Program-made: the position numbers and the translations under genes | The notes under the pieces: model-generated | The model's database searches: none | Told to the model about the DNA's origin: nothing | What the model saw: the letters and a program-made list of their open reading frames with translations, nothing else | From: Streptococcus infantis | GTDB lineage: Bacteria > Bacillota > Bacilli > Lactobacillales > Streptococcaceae | Length of the DNA: 64,000 nt | Direction: 5' to 3' | NCBI RefSeq assembly: GCF_015546995.1 | Contig: NZ_JADMUH010000007.1 | Span: forward strand, 1 to 64,000 | Shown here: piece after piece, positions 8,882 through 21,731 of the stretch | Layout: the number at the start of each line of letters is the position of its first letter | Position numbering within the stretch: position 1 is the stretch's first letter

Positions 8882-10201
8882 TCATCTAAATCCCATTTGA
8901 GCTAATTTTTTCTGATAGGCTTCTTGGTCAATACGAAGTGACTGGCCTCCATAGACATCATAGTCATCTACCCAGTCTCCAAGTTCCGGTACTGTTAGTC
9001 TTTCAATACCGTTCTGGCCTCCTTCGAGAACGGATAATCCGTTGGTCAATATGAAAGTATAAGGAAGGTTTGTGGATGTCATAGCGAATACTTTACCAAG
9101 AGCTTCTGAACCTGTGAAAAGTTTTGTTGGATCCTTAATTTGCTGTAAAACAGCAGTCATGACTTGTTGCTGCCTACGAGTGCGTCCATAGTCCCCTTCA
9201 TCATCATCGCGGAAACGTGCATAGTTAAGGAGAGTAGAACCATTCATTTGTTGTGTCCCAACTTTAATAGTTTGTGTTGGTGATTCGGTTTCTGTCGCAT
9301 GCAAGTCATCGCCGACTGTCGCTTCTGTAACTGGAACTCCATTTAGGGTTGAAAATTGAGCATCAATGGTCACCCCGTTAGGGAAAAGCGTATCAATTGC
9401 AGTCGCAAAGGCTTGGAAATCTACAAGAGCATAGTATTTGATATCTAGGTCAAAATTATCTTTAAGGACCTTACGTACCATTTCAGCCCCTTGTTTTCCT
9501 TCTTGTTCACCTAATTCGTAGGCTAAGTTCAACTTGTGGTCAGTTTGTTTTTGTCCGTTAATAACTTGGCTATAACCATCAATATAAACTAGGTTATCTC
9601 GCATAAAACTTACAAGCTTAAGTTTTTTATCTTTACCACTTACATTAAGAACCATAATAGAATCGGTCCGTGTTTCTGCACTATTCTGACCAATACGGCC
9701 ATCTGTTCCTAAAATAAGAATATTGACACCATCTCTTGTATCCTGTCCATTAAAGACTTCAACTTGAGCGGCTTTGGCATCTTTTGATCCATTTGAACTA
9801 TTAGGATTGGCTGATTGAAAACCTTTCAGGAACATAAAAATCATTCCCAATGCTGCGCAAAGCAACAGCATTCCTAGCCAAGCAAGTATCCGTTTAAATC
9901 GAAAAACTCTTTTTTTCTTTGGTTTCTTCTGCTTAGGAATCTTAGCTTTTGGTTGAGGCAGACTAGTACGTCGACTAGCACGGCTGCGATTCGTATAACT
10001 CGGAAGACCTGTGTTCAATTCAGTGTATTCTTGATTTTCTACTTCTTCTTGGACAACGGAGCGCACTTCTTGTTGACCATCCAGCTTAGCTTGTAAAAAA
10101 GCAAACTCTCGCTTTTCTTTATCATTTAGATAGTGGATGTTTTTTAATAGATAGTCGTAACGTAGTTTTTCATGGTGTGTCAGAGGATTTTCTCTAGTCA
10201 T
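8882..10201 (-). CDS. psr: LytR-CpsA-Psr (LCP) family glycopolymer ligase
   Basis: LCP enzymes transfer lipid-linked teichoic acids or capsule to peptidoglycan outside the cell. The 439-residue protein has a basic cytoplasmic region with a Lys-rich stretch (about 85-103), one transmembrane helix at about 104-127 and an extracellular LCP domain from about 155. That domain includes the LGTDGR strand, the MVLNVSGKDKKLKLVSFMRD core and the RFRDDDEGDYGRTRRQ motif. The N-terminal extension is long for the family. It overlaps pheA by four bases (ATGA), so it is the last gene of the aromatic operon, and the teichoic acid cluster follows on the same strand. Confidence 0.93.
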   Translation of the reverse strand: MTRENPLTHHEKLRYDYLLKNIHYLNDKEKREFAFLQAKLDGQQEVRSVVQEEVENQEYTELNTGLPSYTNRSRASRRTSLPQPKAKIPKQKKPKKKRVFRFKRILAWLGMLLLCAALGMIFMFLKGFQSANPNSSNGSKDAKAAQVEVFNGQDTRDGVNILILGTDGRIGQNSAETRTDSIMVLNVSGKDKKLKLVSFMRDNLVYIDGYSQVINGQKQTDHKLNLAYELGEQEGKQGAEMVRKVLKDNFDLDIKYYALVDFQAFATAIDTLFPNGVTIDAQFSTLNGVPVTEATVGDDLHATETESPTQTIKVGTQQMNGSTLLNYARFRDDDEGDYGRTRRQQQVMTAVLQQIKDPTKLFTGSEALGKVFAMTSTNLPYTFILTNGLSVLEGGQNGIERLTVPELGDWVDDYDVYGGQSLRIDQEAYQKKLAQMGFR

Positions 10202-11042
10202 TCCTTCTCCTTCCCTTTATCCTGTATGGTATAGATAGGATAAGCACCTAGTACTTTATAGTGGATCCCAATCGTTTCTAATTCTTTTTGAGCAAAGTGG
10301 ACCAGTTCTTTATCAGCATAGTCCACATCAATGATGAAAAAGTATTCTCCCAGTGCTGTTTTTAAAGGACGGCTTTCAATCTTAGTCAGGTCAATTCCCC
10401 GCCAAGCAAAGGTGGAAAGAGCCTTATACAATGCACCAGGTAGATTATCTGGCAAGGTCAAGGCTAAGCTCATCTTTTCAGAATCTGCATTCAAGGGAAT
10501 TTGTGGTAAGTTAGGTCCCAAAACCCAAAAACGCGTGAAATTAGCTTCCATTTCTTGAATATCTTGAGCGACTAATTCTAGTCCATATTCCTCAGCAGAG
10601 CTCTTGGGAGCAATAGCTGCAAAAGGTTGATCCGGATGTTCGGAAACATACCGCGCGGCGTAGGCTGTACTGGCAGTGACTTCTAATTGAGCATTCGGAT
10701 AATGTTCATCGATAAATTTCTTCCCTTGAGCCAATGCCTGTGGGTGAGAAAAGATTTTCTCAATTGTAGATTTCCCTGGCACTGCCATCAACTGTTGATG
10801 GATTGGCTGAACAATCTCTGCCATAGCTTGAATGCGAGCCTGATGGAAAAGATAGTCTAGGGTCTCATGAACACTACCTTCAATAGAATTTTCAACTGGC
10901 ACTACTGAATAGTCTACCAAACCTTGTTCATAGGCCTTGATAACGTCCGTAATATTTGAAAAAGGCTCTAGTTCCTCATGTGGAAAAGCCGTCTGCACAA
11001 CATGGTGCGAAAAAGATCCTTTGGGACCTAGATAGGCAATTT

Positions 11043-11046
<4 letters not shown>
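10198..11046 (-). CDS. pheA: Prephenate dehydratase
   Basis: Converts prephenate to phenylpyruvate in phenylalanine synthesis. 282 residues, the normal length of a monofunctional enzyme without chorismate mutase. The catalytic domain shows VVPVENSIEGSVHETLD (about 48-64) and the TRF motif at 171-173. A C-terminal ACT domain carries ESRP (224-227), the phenylalanine-binding loop for feedback inhibition. It overlaps aroK and psr by four bases on each side. Chorismate mutase must be encoded elsewhere, as none is seen in the window. Confidence 0.96.
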
Positions 11047-13223
<2,177 letters not shown>

Positions 13224-13234
13224 AATTGTCCTCC

Positions 13235-14338
13235 TTATTTAATAACGACTGTGTAGTCAGTATTTTCTGTAATGACTTGCTCAGCACGTTTTAAATCCTG
13301 AGCATTCTTAAAGGAAATTTGCAGAATCCCGTGAACATCCTCACGGTTTTCCTCATTGATATGGATATTGACCAAAGAAGTTCCACGTAGCAATTCCAAG
13401 ATGCGTAAAATCACATCTTCCTCATCGGGAACATCAACATAAAGGTCATAAGAACTATCTACACCACCACGTTTATGGATTTCCATAGCCTGACGTTGCT
13501 CACGCGCTTGATTGAAAAAGTTCCAGATTTGGTTTTCATCACCCTTACTGATAGCTTGTCCAATCTCGTCCAAACGGCCCTTGAAATCCTCGATGCGTTC
13601 AATAATGGTATCCCGATTGGATAAGAGGATAGAAGTCCACATACTAGGCTCACTTTCGGCAATCCGAGTCATATCACGAAAACCACCTGCCGCAAAGCGT
13701 CGCGCCATTTCATGCTCTTCAGCATAACTTGCAGTTTGTTCCATTAGGCCTGATGCTAAGATATGCGGAAAATGGCTAATCTGAGAAGTCACTCGGTCAT
13801 GCTCTTCAGCATCAATCTCGATAAAGCGAGCATGGAGACCAGACAACAGGTTCTTCATTTCTTCAAGAGTATCTGAAGTGGTCAGACTTGACGGTGTAAA
13901 AATATAGTAGGCATTTTCAAAAAGATTGACATCAGCAGAGGCTGCTCCTGTCTTATGACTCCCTGCCATAGGATGAGCTCCAACAAAGCGAACAGACTTA
14001 TCAGCAAAACACTTCTCAGCTGTAGCCACGATAGCTGACTTGGTCGATCCAGCATCAGAAATAATGACACCTTCTTTCAAGTCCAAGTTGGCCAATTCCT
14101 TGATAAAGGCAATAGTTTGCTTGATTGGCAGGGTAAGAATGATGACGTCTGCAAGTGGAGCAAAACTGGCAAAGTCATCCGTCGCACGATCAATCATCCC
14201 TCGCTCCAAGGCAATATCTCTAGACGCTTGACTACGATTGTATCCTAAAATTTCATAATCAGGATGATCCCGCCTGATTCCGAGTGCCATGGAAGCACCA
14301 ATCAAACCTAGTCCTGCGATATAGATGGTTTTTGCCAT
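13235..14338 (-). CDS. tyrA: Prephenate dehydrogenase
   Basis: Oxidises prephenate to 4-hydroxyphenylpyruvate for tyrosine synthesis, NAD-dependent. 367 residues: Rossmann motif GLGLIG at 9-14, the DAGSTK and [12 protein letters not shown] motifs, catalytic His region SHFPHILA, and a C-terminal ACT domain (from about residue 295) that probably mediates tyrosine feedback. It lies between aroC and the YlbF-family gene with short gaps. Confidence 0.95.
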   Translation of the reverse strand: MAKTIYIAGLGLIGASMALGIRRDHPDYEILGYNRSQASRDIALERGMIDRATDDFASFAPLADVIILTLPIKQTIAFIKELANLDLKEGVIISDAGSTKSAIVATAEKCFADKSVRFVGAHPMAGSHKTGAASADVNLFENAYYIFTPSSLTTSDTLEEMKNLLSGLHARFIEIDAEEHDRVTSQISHFPHILASGLMEQTASYAEEHEMARRFAAGGFRDMTRIAESEPSMWTSILLSNRDTIIERIEDFKGRLDEIGQAISKGDENQIWNFFNQAREQRQAMEIHKRGGVDSSYDLYVDVPDEEDVILRILELLRGTSLVNIHINEENREDVHGILQISFKNAQDLKRAEQVITENTDYTVVIK

Positions 14339-14347
14339 AAGAACTCC

Positions 14348-15514
14348 TTAATAATTCTTTGTATACTCCCGATGTTTCGCAACAGCTTCTTTTAATTCTT
14401 CCAGATTATCAGAGGAGAATTTCTCAAGGATTTCTTGAGCCAAAACCGTTGCTACGACTGCCTCCATAACGACACCTGCTGCTGGAAGAGCAGTAGGATC
14501 ACTTCTCTCTACTGTTGCTTTATAAGGCTCATGAGTTTCAATATCAACACTCATCAACGGCTTGTAGAGAGTCGGAATTGGCTTCATAACTCCACGAACG
14601 ATAATCGGTTGGCCGTTGGTCATACCACCTTCGAAGCCTCCAAGGTTATTAGTCCGACGAGTATAGCCATCTTCTGATGACCAGAGAATTTCATCCATGA
14701 CTTGGCTACCCTTAAGATGGCCTGCTTTAAAACCGAGGCCGAACTCCACACCCTTAAAGGCATTGATAGAAACAACAGCTTGAGCTAGCCTTGCATCTAG
14801 TTTACGATCCCATTGAACATAAGAACCAAGACCAACCGGAACACCACCGACAACCGTTTCAACAACTCCACCGATGGTATCCCCATCTCGCTTAATCTGG
14901 TCAATATAGTCCTTAATCTCCTGCTCACGTTCTTGGTTGACGATAGAAACTTCAGACTGGGCAGCCAATTTCTTAATCTCTGAGACTGTTAAGTTTTCTG
15001 GAACATTGATTTCCTTACCACCAAAGACAACAACATGGTTAGCAATTTCGATATCAAGCTCAGCTAAAAGCCGCTTAGCAACAGCTCCAACTGCCACTCG
15101 CATAGTTGTTTCACGAGCAGATGAACGTTCCAAAGAATTTCGTAAATCATCAAAGCGGTATTTGATGCCCCCAACCAAGTCTGCGTGACCTGGACGAGGA
15201 TGTGTGATTTTTCGTTTACTTTTGAGTTTGTCTTCAATATCCTCGGCAGACATGATATCTAGCCATTTTTGGTGGTCTTTGTTAATGACATCCATGGTAA
15301 TGGGAGCCCCTGTCGTCTTACCATGACGAACCCCAGAAGTGAAGACAACCTGATCACTCTCGATTTTCATGCGTCCACCACGACCGTAACCGCCTTGGCG
15401 ACGTTTGAGATCCTCATTGATATCTTCTGCAGTCAAAGGCAGTCCTGCTGGAATTCCTTCAATAATTGCTGTCAGACGAGGACCATGTGATTCTCCTGCT
15501 GTTAAATATCTCAT
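14348..15514 (-). CDS. aroC: Chorismate synthase
   Basis: Converts EPSP to chorismate with reduced FMN. 388 residues. The N-terminal TAGESHGP motif with the catalytic His, [20 protein letters not shown] and [10 protein letters not shown] are all diagnostic and present. It needs reduced flavin; a flavin reductase partner is not in the operon. Nine bases separate it from aroB upstream. Confidence 0.97.
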   Translation of the reverse strand: MRYLTAGESHGPRLTAIIEGIPAGLPLTAEDINEDLKRRQGGYGRGGRMKIESDQVVFTSGVRHGKTTGAPITMDVINKDHQKWLDIMSAEDIEDKLKSKRKITHPRPGHADLVGGIKYRFDDLRNSLERSSARETTMRVAVGAVAKRLLAELDIEIANHVVVFGGKEINVPENLTVSEIKKLAAQSEVSIVNQEREQEIKDYIDQIKRDGDTIGGVVETVVGGVPVGLGSYVQWDRKLDARLAQAVVSINAFKGVEFGLGFKAGHLKGSQVMDEILWSSEDGYTRRTNNLGGFEGGMTNGQPIIVRGVMKPIPTLYKPLMSVDIETHEPYKATVERSDPTALPAAGVVMEAVVATVLAQEILEKFSSDNLEELKEAVAKHREYTKNY

Positions 15515-15523
15515 ACATTCTCC

Positions 15524-16591
15524 TTATTTTACTAAGTAATCTTTCATTTCTTCGAGAGAAACTGGGTGAATCGTCGCTGAACCAAGTTCTGGTACCAAGA
15601 CTAACTTCATGGTATTGCCACGCGCTTTTTTGTCATGAGTCAAAGCCTGATAGAGCTTGTCAACATCCCAGTTTTCATAATCAACAGGAAGACCAAACTT
15701 CTGACACATCTCTCGGATAGACCGAGTTATTCTAGCTGGCATGAGTCCTTTGCCTTCGGCTACCTTAGAGACCTGAACCATTCCCATAGCTACTGCCTCA
15801 CCGTGCATGACTTTTCCATAACCAGCAGTTGCTTCAATAGCATGGCCAATTGTGTGACCAAAGTTGAGATATAAACGAATGCCATTATCCAACTCATCTT
15901 CAACTACCATCTTGCGCTTGACCTGGCAAGAATGCTCAATCAAACTCTCTGAATGTTCCAAAATGCTTTCCACAGAACCATCCAAATTAGATAATAGGTC
16001 CCAGAGCTCAGGATCTTCGATCAAGCCATACTTGATGACTTCACCCATTCCTTCAATCAACTCTCGCTTTCCTAAGCTTTCAAGAACAGTTGGGTCAATC
16101 AAAACGCCATCCGGCTGAGCAAAAGTTCCCACCATATTCTTGGCAAAAGGTGTATTCACACCTGTCTTACCACCGATTGAAGAATCCACCTGGGCCGTCA
16201 AACTAGTCGGAATTTGGACAAAGTGAATACCGCGCATATAGGTAGAGGCCACGAAACCTGCCAAATCACCAACTACACCGCCACCTAGAGCCACAATTCC
16301 ATCGCTACGAGTCAAATCCTGTTTGACCAAGAATTCATAAGCCTTTTGAACCGTGGTTAAATTTTTTCGCTCTTCACCCTCTAGGAAGTCAAAAACTGCC
16401 ACTTGGAAACCAGCATCCTCTAAGCTCAATTTAACCTTTTCTGCATAGAGTGAAGCCACACGGTTATCCGTTATGATAACAATTTTTTGTGGTTGCCAAA
16501 GTTCTCGCAACCATTTTCCTGCTTGAGACAAGCATCCTTTTTCAATCTGAATATCGTAGGGATGATGTGGAAGGTCTATTCTAATTTTCAT
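15524..16591 (-). CDS. aroB: 3-dehydroquinate synthase
   Basis: Turns DAHP into 3-dehydroquinate using NAD and a divalent metal. 355 residues. Visible motifs are the NAD-binding [14 protein letters not shown], the [19 protein letters not shown] loop with active-site Lys, and the metal-binding Glu and His residues in GEVIKYG and [11 protein letters not shown]. Normal length and complete. Second cyclic step of the pathway and third aro gene of the operon. Confidence 0.97.
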   Translation of the reverse strand: MKIRIDLPHHPYDIQIEKGCLSQAGKWLRELWQPQKIVIITDNRVASLYAEKVKLSLEDAGFQVAVFDFLEGEERKNLTTVQKAYEFLVKQDLTRSDGIVALGGGVVGDLAGFVASTYMRGIHFVQIPTSLTAQVDSSIGGKTGVNTPFAKNMVGTFAQPDGVLIDPTVLESLGKRELIEGMGEVIKYGLIEDPELWDLLSNLDGSVESILEHSESLIEHSCQVKRKMVVEDELDNGIRLYLNFGHTIGHAIEATAGYGKVMHGEAVAMGMVQVSKVAEGKGLMPARITRSIREMCQKFGLPVDYENWDVDKLYQALTHDKKARGNTMKLVLVPELGSATIHPVSLEEMKDYLVK

Positions 16592-16609
16592 AGCAGGTCT
16601 CCTTTTTCT

Positions 16610-17464
16610 TTATTGGTACTTTTGTTTTAATAATTCCCAGATTTGATCTGTTGGCATTTCCTTGCCTGTCCATAACTCAAAAGCTTCAGCAGCTTGGTAA
16701 AGTAGCATGCCAAGACCATTGATAGATTGATTTCCCTGGTTTCTTGCCCATTTTAAAAACGGTGTTTCAAAGGGTTGATAAATCACATCTGCTACCAAGA
16801 GCATCTCTGGTAAAACGATGCTGGTCGGGATTGGATGAGAGGATTCATCCATGCCCACACTAGTAGCATTAACCAAGAGGTCGGCTTTAGTGATGCTGTC
16901 TTGAAGATCTTGAACATCCTCTAATGCAAATAAATCTACTCTAAATCCAGTCGCATTCTGTATTTTTTCTAAATAAGGTCTTGTTTTTTCCATGGATGAA
17001 GAACGAACAAAGACAGAAATCTGACTCACTCCATCCAAGATTGCCTGTGCCAAAATTGCCTTGGCTGCACCGCCTGCTCCTAACAAAACCAGTCTTTTCT
17101 TTGATATTTTAAAAGAAGGCAAGCTCTTAAAGAATCCCTTGCCATCTGTGTTATATCCAATTAATGTTCCTTCTCGATTCACAACTGTATTAACTGCACC
17201 AATTAAACAAGCCTCTGCGCTCAACTGGTCCAGATAAGCAATCACTTGTTCCTTGTAAGGCATAGAAAGATTGATTCCATACATCTGATAGCGACGAATA
17301 TTAGCAACTGTTTCTGCTAGTTCAGTCGCATCTACTTCCCAAGCAAGATAAACACCATTGGTATTGGTTGCTTCAAAAGCGCTATTGTGAATAAAGGGAG
17401 AAATGGAGTGTTTGATAGGATTTGCGACTACAGCTGCTAAACGTGTGTAGCCATCAATCTTCAT
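16610..17464 (-). CDS. aroE: Shikimate dehydrogenase
   Basis: NADPH-dependent reduction of 3-dehydroshikimate. 284 residues. Substrate site: [13 protein letters not shown] near the N-terminus, NLSMPYK with the catalytic Lys, and NTDGKGF with the catalytic Asp. The glycine-rich [10 protein letters not shown] binds the cofactor and [16 protein letters not shown] closes the domain. It overlaps aroD by 11 bases. Confidence 0.96.
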   Translation of the reverse strand: MKIDGYTRLAAVVANPIKHSISPFIHNSAFEATNTNGVYLAWEVDATELAETVANIRRYQMYGINLSMPYKEQVIAYLDQLSAEACLIGAVNTVVNREGTLIGYNTDGKGFFKSLPSFKISKKRLVLLGAGGAAKAILAQAILDGVSQISVFVRSSSMEKTRPYLEKIQNATGFRVDLFALEDVQDLQDSITKADLLVNATSVGMDESSHPIPTSIVLPEMLLVADVIYQPFETPFLKWARNQGNQSINGLGMLLYQAAEAFELWTGKEMPTDQIWELLKQKYQ

Positions 17465-18131
17465 TTAGAAGCTCCCTAATTTTTTTCATGCTAGATAGTG
17501 AAATTTGTCCTGGGGCACTAGCTTCATCTAGACTTGCAAAAGACCAACTAGATCCAGTCACATCTGAAGTAATACGAGAGACCTTGCCCACTTTTCCCAT
17601 AGAAATCGTTACATATTCTTGTTCAGGATTCAGTGTTTTAAAGCCACGTGTAAAGTTCATCAAATCCAACACATCCTGTTCTGTATTAGCCATAACAGCT
17701 ATTTTTACAACTTTAGGATTTAAACTTGTTAACTCAGACAAGATTTCCATTAGATTTTCAGGTGTCTCTTGGAAGTTATGGTAGCTCAAGACGAGATTTG
17801 GAAAGTCCAACATCTGATCAAAAACATCCTTGTAGCTAAAATATTCAAAATCAATATAATCTGGTTGATAAAGCTGTGCCACTTCCTTGATCATTTGAAC
17901 ATACTCTTCTGAAGAGAGCTCAATTTGACCACCCTCGGCACGAGTACGTAAAGTAAAAACAAGCTCACGACCTGCAAATTTTTCAAAAATAGCTGGCGCT
18001 ACCTGCAAGATAGCTTCCTTGGGTAAGAAGTCTGCTCTCCACTCAATGATATCTGCATCATGATACCGCATAACATCAATGGCCTGAGCCTCTTCTATAC
18101 TTCTTGGCATGACAGAAACAATTAATTTCAT
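17454..18131 (-). CDS. aroD: Type I 3-dehydroquinate dehydratase
   Basis: Dehydrates 3-dehydroquinate through a Schiff base. 225 residues, a TIM barrel. The catalytic His is in LSYHNF and the Schiff-base Lys in [10 protein letters not shown]. The C-terminal GSSWSFASL phosphate-like loop is present. First aro gene in the operon, overlapping the upstream methyltransferase by four bases. Confidence 0.95.
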   Translation of the reverse strand: MKLIVSVMPRSIEEAQAIDVMRYHDADIIEWRADFLPKEAILQVAPAIFEKFAGRELVFTLRTRAEGGQIELSSEEYVQMIKEVAQLYQPDYIDFEYFSYKDVFDQMLDFPNLVLSYHNFQETPENLMEILSELTSLNPKVVKIAVMANTEQDVLDLMNFTRGFKTLNPEQEYVTISMGKVGKVSRITSDVTGSSWSFASLDEASAPGQISLSSMKKIRELLNED

Positions 18132-19291
18132 TTACTAACCTTCATGGTAATCACTTTGAGGTAATTACTACTTTCATCTTTTTCATTGTAGACAAAGTCT
18201 GCTGGAAGTCCATATTTATGAAGGACCTGATACTTTCTACCTGCAAATCCTTTGTCGATTTGTTCTGTGAATTTTTGACGGGAAACATTAGCCGCATTGG
18301 TACTAGCAATAATGATTCCACCTGGGTTTAAAATCTCTAGGCTTTGGGAAATCAACTTATGATAATCCTTAGCTACAGAGAATGTTTGTTTTTTATTTCG
18401 GGCAAAGCTAGGCGGATCCAGAACAATCACGTCATAACTTAAACCTTTTCTCTTAGCATATTTAAAATATTCAAAGACATCCATGACAAGCAGTCGATGA
18501 TTGTCTAAACTCAAACCGTTGGCATGAAAATGAGCTTCTGATAGTTCTCTTGAACGTTTGGCTAGGTCTACAGAGGTTGTTTCACTAGCTCCCCCCATAG
18601 CTGCAGCGACTGAGAAGGCCGCTGTGTAGGAAAACATATTGAGTAAGGATTTCCCCATAGCTAAACCATCAACTAAGCTCCCACGAACTTCATGCTGATC
18701 CAAGAAAATCCCTGTCATAAGGCCGTCATTCATAAAGACTTGGTACAAGACTCCATTCTCAAGAACAGTGAAATATTCAGCTGCTTCTTGACCATAGATA
18801 TGAGTAGACTCATAGTCTAGACCTTTAAAGCGAATCTTTTCATAGGCACCTAAGACTTCCGGGAATACCTGAGAGAAGGCTGCTATGATCTCTTGGCGAA
18901 GACTATAAATATAGGAGTTATACCAAGAAAAGACAACATAATCTCCATAGAGATCCAGCGTCATTCCACCAAAACCATCACCTTCTTGATTAAACAAACG
19001 AAAGGCAGTTGTCAACTCATCTTGATAGTAGGAAGAACGTTTTAGTTTGGCTTGCTTAAACAAGCTTTCAAAGAAGGTTTGTTTAAAAGAAATGTTCTGG
19101 TTAGATACAAACCAACCAATTCCCTTATTTTGACGAGATAAATAAGCCTTCCCTAAAAATTCTTTGCTTTGGCTGAAAAGTTCAACTTCCTGATCAGTTT
19201 CAGATAAGTCTGGAAAATCAACTTCTTCCAAAAGAACCTGACCTTTGCGGAGCTTTTTTTCGACACGCCGACTGACGAATACTTTATTCAT
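18128..19291 (-). CDS. Class I SAM-dependent rRNA (cytosine-C5) methyltransferase, RlmI/YwbD-like
   Basis: 387 residues: N-terminal PUA-type RNA-binding domain (about 1-75), an EEHEAD-like linker domain, and a Rossmann methyltransferase domain with [19 protein letters not shown] (motif I), VDLAKRS and [11 protein letters not shown] (motif IV). This domain order is that of RlmI, which makes m5C1962 in 23S rRNA. It is the first gene of the aromatic operon. No Shine-Dalgarno site precedes the ATG, and a -10 box ends 7 bases before it, so the mRNA may be leaderless. Exact target base is inferred from the family only. Confidence 0.85.
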   Translation of the reverse strand: MNKVFVSRRVEKKLRKGQVLLEEVDFPDLSETDQEVELFSQSKEFLGKAYLSRQNKGIGWFVSNQNISFKQTFFESLFKQAKLKRSSYYQDELTTAFRLFNQEGDGFGGMTLDLYGDYVVFSWYNSYIYSLRQEIIAAFSQVFPEVLGAYEKIRFKGLDYESTHIYGQEAAEYFTVLENGVLYQVFMNDGLMTGIFLDQHEVRGSLVDGLAMGKSLLNMFSYTAAFSVAAAMGGASETTSVDLAKRSRELSEAHFHANGLSLDNHRLLVMDVFEYFKYAKRKGLSYDVIVLDPPSFARNKKQTFSVAKDYHKLISQSLEILNPGGIIIASTNAANVSRQKFTEQIDKGFAGRKYQVLHKYGLPADFVYNEKDESSNYLKVITMKVSK

Positions 19292-19298
19292 AGATACA

Positions 19299-19307
19299 AT
19301 TATATCA
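19299..19307 (-). promoter_or_regulatory. Extended -10 promoter of the aro operon
   Basis: TGATATAAT on the minus strand, ending 7 bases before the ATG of the methyltransferase gene. Transcription would begin at or next to the start codon. Confidence 0.6.
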
Positions 19308-19321
19308 AATTTGTTGAAAAT

Positions 19322-19528
19322 TCACAAAGTAGAAAGTGATTTCTCCATTGATGTCATAGGAACTATCCAAACTTTTCGTTTCTGCTTGATGATTTCTAAA
19401 TGAGAATGGTCATTTGTGTTGAGAAATTTCATTCTATTACCGTAAAAATAGACATTCACATCCTGAGGTCTATTTTTGTAGCGCAAACGTTTGCTCATTT
19501 GCTTGCTTTGTGGTAAAATGATTGTCAA
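19322..19528 (-). CDS. Possible small protein, 68 residues (or 58 from an internal Met)
   Basis: An open frame antisense to the amylase promoter region. From a TTG it encodes 68 residues, from an internal ATG 58 (beginning MSKRLRYKNR). The composition is plausible for a soluble basic protein and the third-position pattern is not obviously random. However, neither start has a ribosome site and no promoter is visible. I recognise no family. It may be a remnant or a chance frame. Confidence 0.25.
   Translation of the reverse strand: MTIILPQSKQMSKRLRYKNRPQDVNVYFYGNRMKFLNTNDHSHLEIIKQKRKVWIVPMTSMEKSLSTL
19481..19519 (+). promoter_or_regulatory. Amylase promoter with overlapping cre-like site
   Basis: -35 TTGCTC (19491-19496), 17-base spacer, extended -10 TGGTAAAAT (-10 hexamer 19514-19519). 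The palindrome GCAAACGTTTGC (19483-19494) resembles a CcpA cre site and covers the -35, an arrangement expected for glucose repression. Confidence 0.5.
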
Positions 19529-19551
19529 ATTGTTAAGTATGAGGACTTTCT

Positions 19552-21003
19552 ATGAAAAATCAAACCCTAATGCAATATTTTGAGTGGTACCTTCCCCACG
19601 ATGGACAACACTGGACGCGACTTACCGATGATGCTGAGCACCTTGCAAATCTAGGAATTAGCCACGTCTGGATGCCACCTGCCTTTAAAGCTACCAACGA
19701 AAAAGATGTCGGTTATGGTGTCTATGACCTTTTTGACCTCGGTGAATTTGATCAAAAAGGAACTGTGCGTACCAAGTACGGTTTCAAAGAAGACTATCTT
19801 CAAGCCATTCAAACACTTAAATCACATGGGATTCAACCTATGGCTGACGTCGTCTTAAACCACAAGGCAGCTGCAGACCGTTTAGAATCCTTCCAGGTTA
19901 TTGAAGTCGACCCAGAAGATCGCACTATTGAACTTGGAGAACCTTTTACCATCAATGGTTGGACTGGTTTTACCTTTGATGGCAGACAAAACACCTACAA
20001 TGATTTCCACTGGCACTGGTACCATTTCACTGGAACTGACTATGATGCCAAAAGACGGAAGTCTGGCATCTATCTCATTCAGGGAGAAAACAAAGGTTGG
20101 GCTCATGAAGAATTAGTCGATAACGAAAATGGTAACTATGACTACCTCATGTATGCGGACTTAGATTTTAAGCATCCAGAAGTCATACAAAATATCTACG
20201 ATTGGGCTGATTGGTTCATGGAAACGACTGGTGTAGCTGGTTTTCGTTTAGATGCAGTCAAGCATATCGACTCCTTCTTTATGCGTAATTTCATTCGTGA
20301 CATCAAAGAGAAATATGGACAAGACTTCTATGTCTTTGGAGAATTCTGGAATCCAGACAAGGATGCCAACCTAGACTATCTCGAAAAAATTGAAGAGCGC
20401 TTTGACCTTGTCGATGTCCGCCTCCATATGAATCTCTTTGAAGCAAGCCAAGCTGGTGCAGACTACGATTTGCGTACCATCTTTAATGATAGTCTGGTTC
20501 AAATCAAACCAGATAAGGCTGTAACCTTTGTCGAAAACCATGATACTCAACGAGGACAGGCTTTAGAATCTACTGTAGAAGAATGGTTCAAACCAGCAGC
20601 CTATGCTCTCATCCTCCTACGTGAACAAGGGCTTCCTTGTGTCTTTTACGGAGACTACTATGGTATCTCTGGTCAATATGCTCAGCAAGATTTTAAAGAA
20701 GTTCTTGATTGTCTCTTAGCTATCCGAAAAGATTTGGCTTATGGAGAGCAGACGAACTACTTTGATGACCCTAATTGTATCGGTTGGGTTCGTTCTGGAG
20801 CTGATAACCAATCACCTCTTGCCATTCTTATCTCAAACGCTCAAGAAAATTACAAAACCATGTTTGTAGGTCCAGAATGGGCTGATCATACTTTTGTTGA
20901 TTTACTTGGCAACCATTCAGACCAAGTAACTATTAATGCTGAAGGATATGGTGATTTCCCAGTTGCTGAACGTTCTGTAAGTGTTTGGGGACTTACTTAT
21001 TAA
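19552..21003 (+). CDS. amyS: Cytoplasmic alpha-amylase (GH13)
   Basis: Hydrolyses alpha-1,4 glucans or maltodextrins. 483 residues with no signal peptide, so intracellular. The four GH13 conserved regions are present in order: DVVLNH, GFRLDAVKHI with the nucleophile Asp, FGEFW with the acid Glu, and FVENHDTQ. The product opens with the MQYFEWYLP stretch shared by bacillary liquefying amylases and their cytoplasmic relatives. Stand-alone gene facing against its neighbours, with its own promoter and terminator. The gene symbol is the commonly used one and may differ between databases. Confidence 0.93.
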   Translation: MKNQTLMQYFEWYLPHDGQHWTRLTDDAEHLANLGISHVWMPPAFKATNEKDVGYGVYDLFDLGEFDQKGTVRTKYGFKEDYLQAIQTLKSHGIQPMADVVLNHKAAADRLESFQVIEVDPEDRTIELGEPFTINGWTGFTFDGRQNTYNDFHWHWYHFTGTDYDAKRRKSGIYLIQGENKGWAHEELVDNENGNYDYLMYADLDFKHPEVIQNIYDWADWFMETTGVAGFRLDAVKHIDSFFMRNFIRDIKEKYGQDFYVFGEFWNPDKDANLDYLEKIEERFDLVDVRLHMNLFEASQAGADYDLRTIFNDSLVQIKPDKAVTFVENHDTQRGQALESTVEEWFKPAAYALILLREQGLPCVFYGDYYGISGQYAQQDFKEVLDCLLAIRKDLAYGEQTNYFDDPNCIGWVRSGADNQSPLAILISNAQENYKTMFVGPEWADHTFVDLLGNHSDQVTINAEGYGDFPVAERSVSVWGLTY

Positions 21004-21009
21004 GAACAC

Positions 21010-21037
21010 AAAAAACTTGCCATAGGCAAGTTTTTTT
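21010..21037. terminator. Bidirectional terminator between amylase and dnaD-like gene
   Basis: AAAACTTGCC and GGCAAGTTTT arms with a 3-4 base loop, A-run on one side and T-run on the other, serving both convergent genes. Confidence 0.85.
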
Positions 21038-21048
21038 ATTACTAAATA

Positions 21049-21723
21049 TTAGTCTTTCCAAAGATCCATGGCATTTTTAAAATCAGATGAAACCTGAACA
21101 TTTTGAGGGTTTGTTGCCTCTCTCTCTTGACGTTTCGCTTCTACCTGGGCTACACTCCTAATCCCTTCATGACGCCAGTTTCGTAGGATAGCTTGGATAT
21201 ATTTCCAATTTGGTTTTCCATTCAAAACAGCTTCTCGTAAGGCTTCTTTTATCAAATCCACACTAGTTCCGTCTTCTTTCAAACTCTTTTCCAAGTCTTC
21301 AATTTCAAATGGGCTCAATAGACGACCTAGTTCCTGTTGGAAAGTATCTACCAAGCTCTTTAAGTCATTTGGAGCAGATTGCACCTGGTTTGGAGCTTGT
21401 TTTTCAAACAGTTGGTCTAAGCGCTCCAAGGCAAGAGTTGCATCGAAGATTACTTCTATTTCACCATTCAGTTCAATGGTTCGGTATTGAAGCAACCCTT
21501 TCTCAGTCAATCGTGAAATAGCCTGATTGACTTCAGTGACATTTTTGCCGATTTTTTCAGCAATCTGACTTGGAGACAATTCACCTAAAGCCGTTGTATT
21601 CTGTAGGTAAAAGAATTGCCAAACCAAGAAATCATCGCTTGACGAAAACAGTTGATTGTAATGTAAGAGCAGGTCACTCGGTAACACTAAGTTTCCTGAT
21701 TTGAAAGCATCTAAATATGTCAT
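21049..21723 (-). CDS. DnaD-domain replication protein
   Basis: 224 residues: an N-terminal winged-helix region (about 15-95, with ELSPSQIAEKIGKNVTEV as the recognition helices) and a C-terminal DnaD/DnaB2 domain with the LEKSLKEDGTSVDLIKEALREAV and WKYIQAILRNW motifs. DnaD takes part in PriA-dependent primosome loading in low-GC Gram-positives. It starts 9 bases after metA with GAGGAATT before ATG, so it is probably read from the metA promoter. Confidence 0.88.
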   Translation of the reverse strand: MTYLDAFKSGNLVLPSDLLLHYNQLFSSSDDFLVWQFFYLQNTTALGELSPSQIAEKIGKNVTEVNQAISRLTEKGLLQYRTIELNGEIEVIFDATLALERLDQLFEKQAPNQVQSAPNDLKSLVDTFQQELGRLLSPFEIEDLEKSLKEDGTSVDLIKEALREAVLNGKPNWKYIQAILRNWRHEGIRSVAQVEAKRQEREATNPQNVQVSSDFKNAMDLWKD

Positions 21724-21731
21724 AATTCCTC

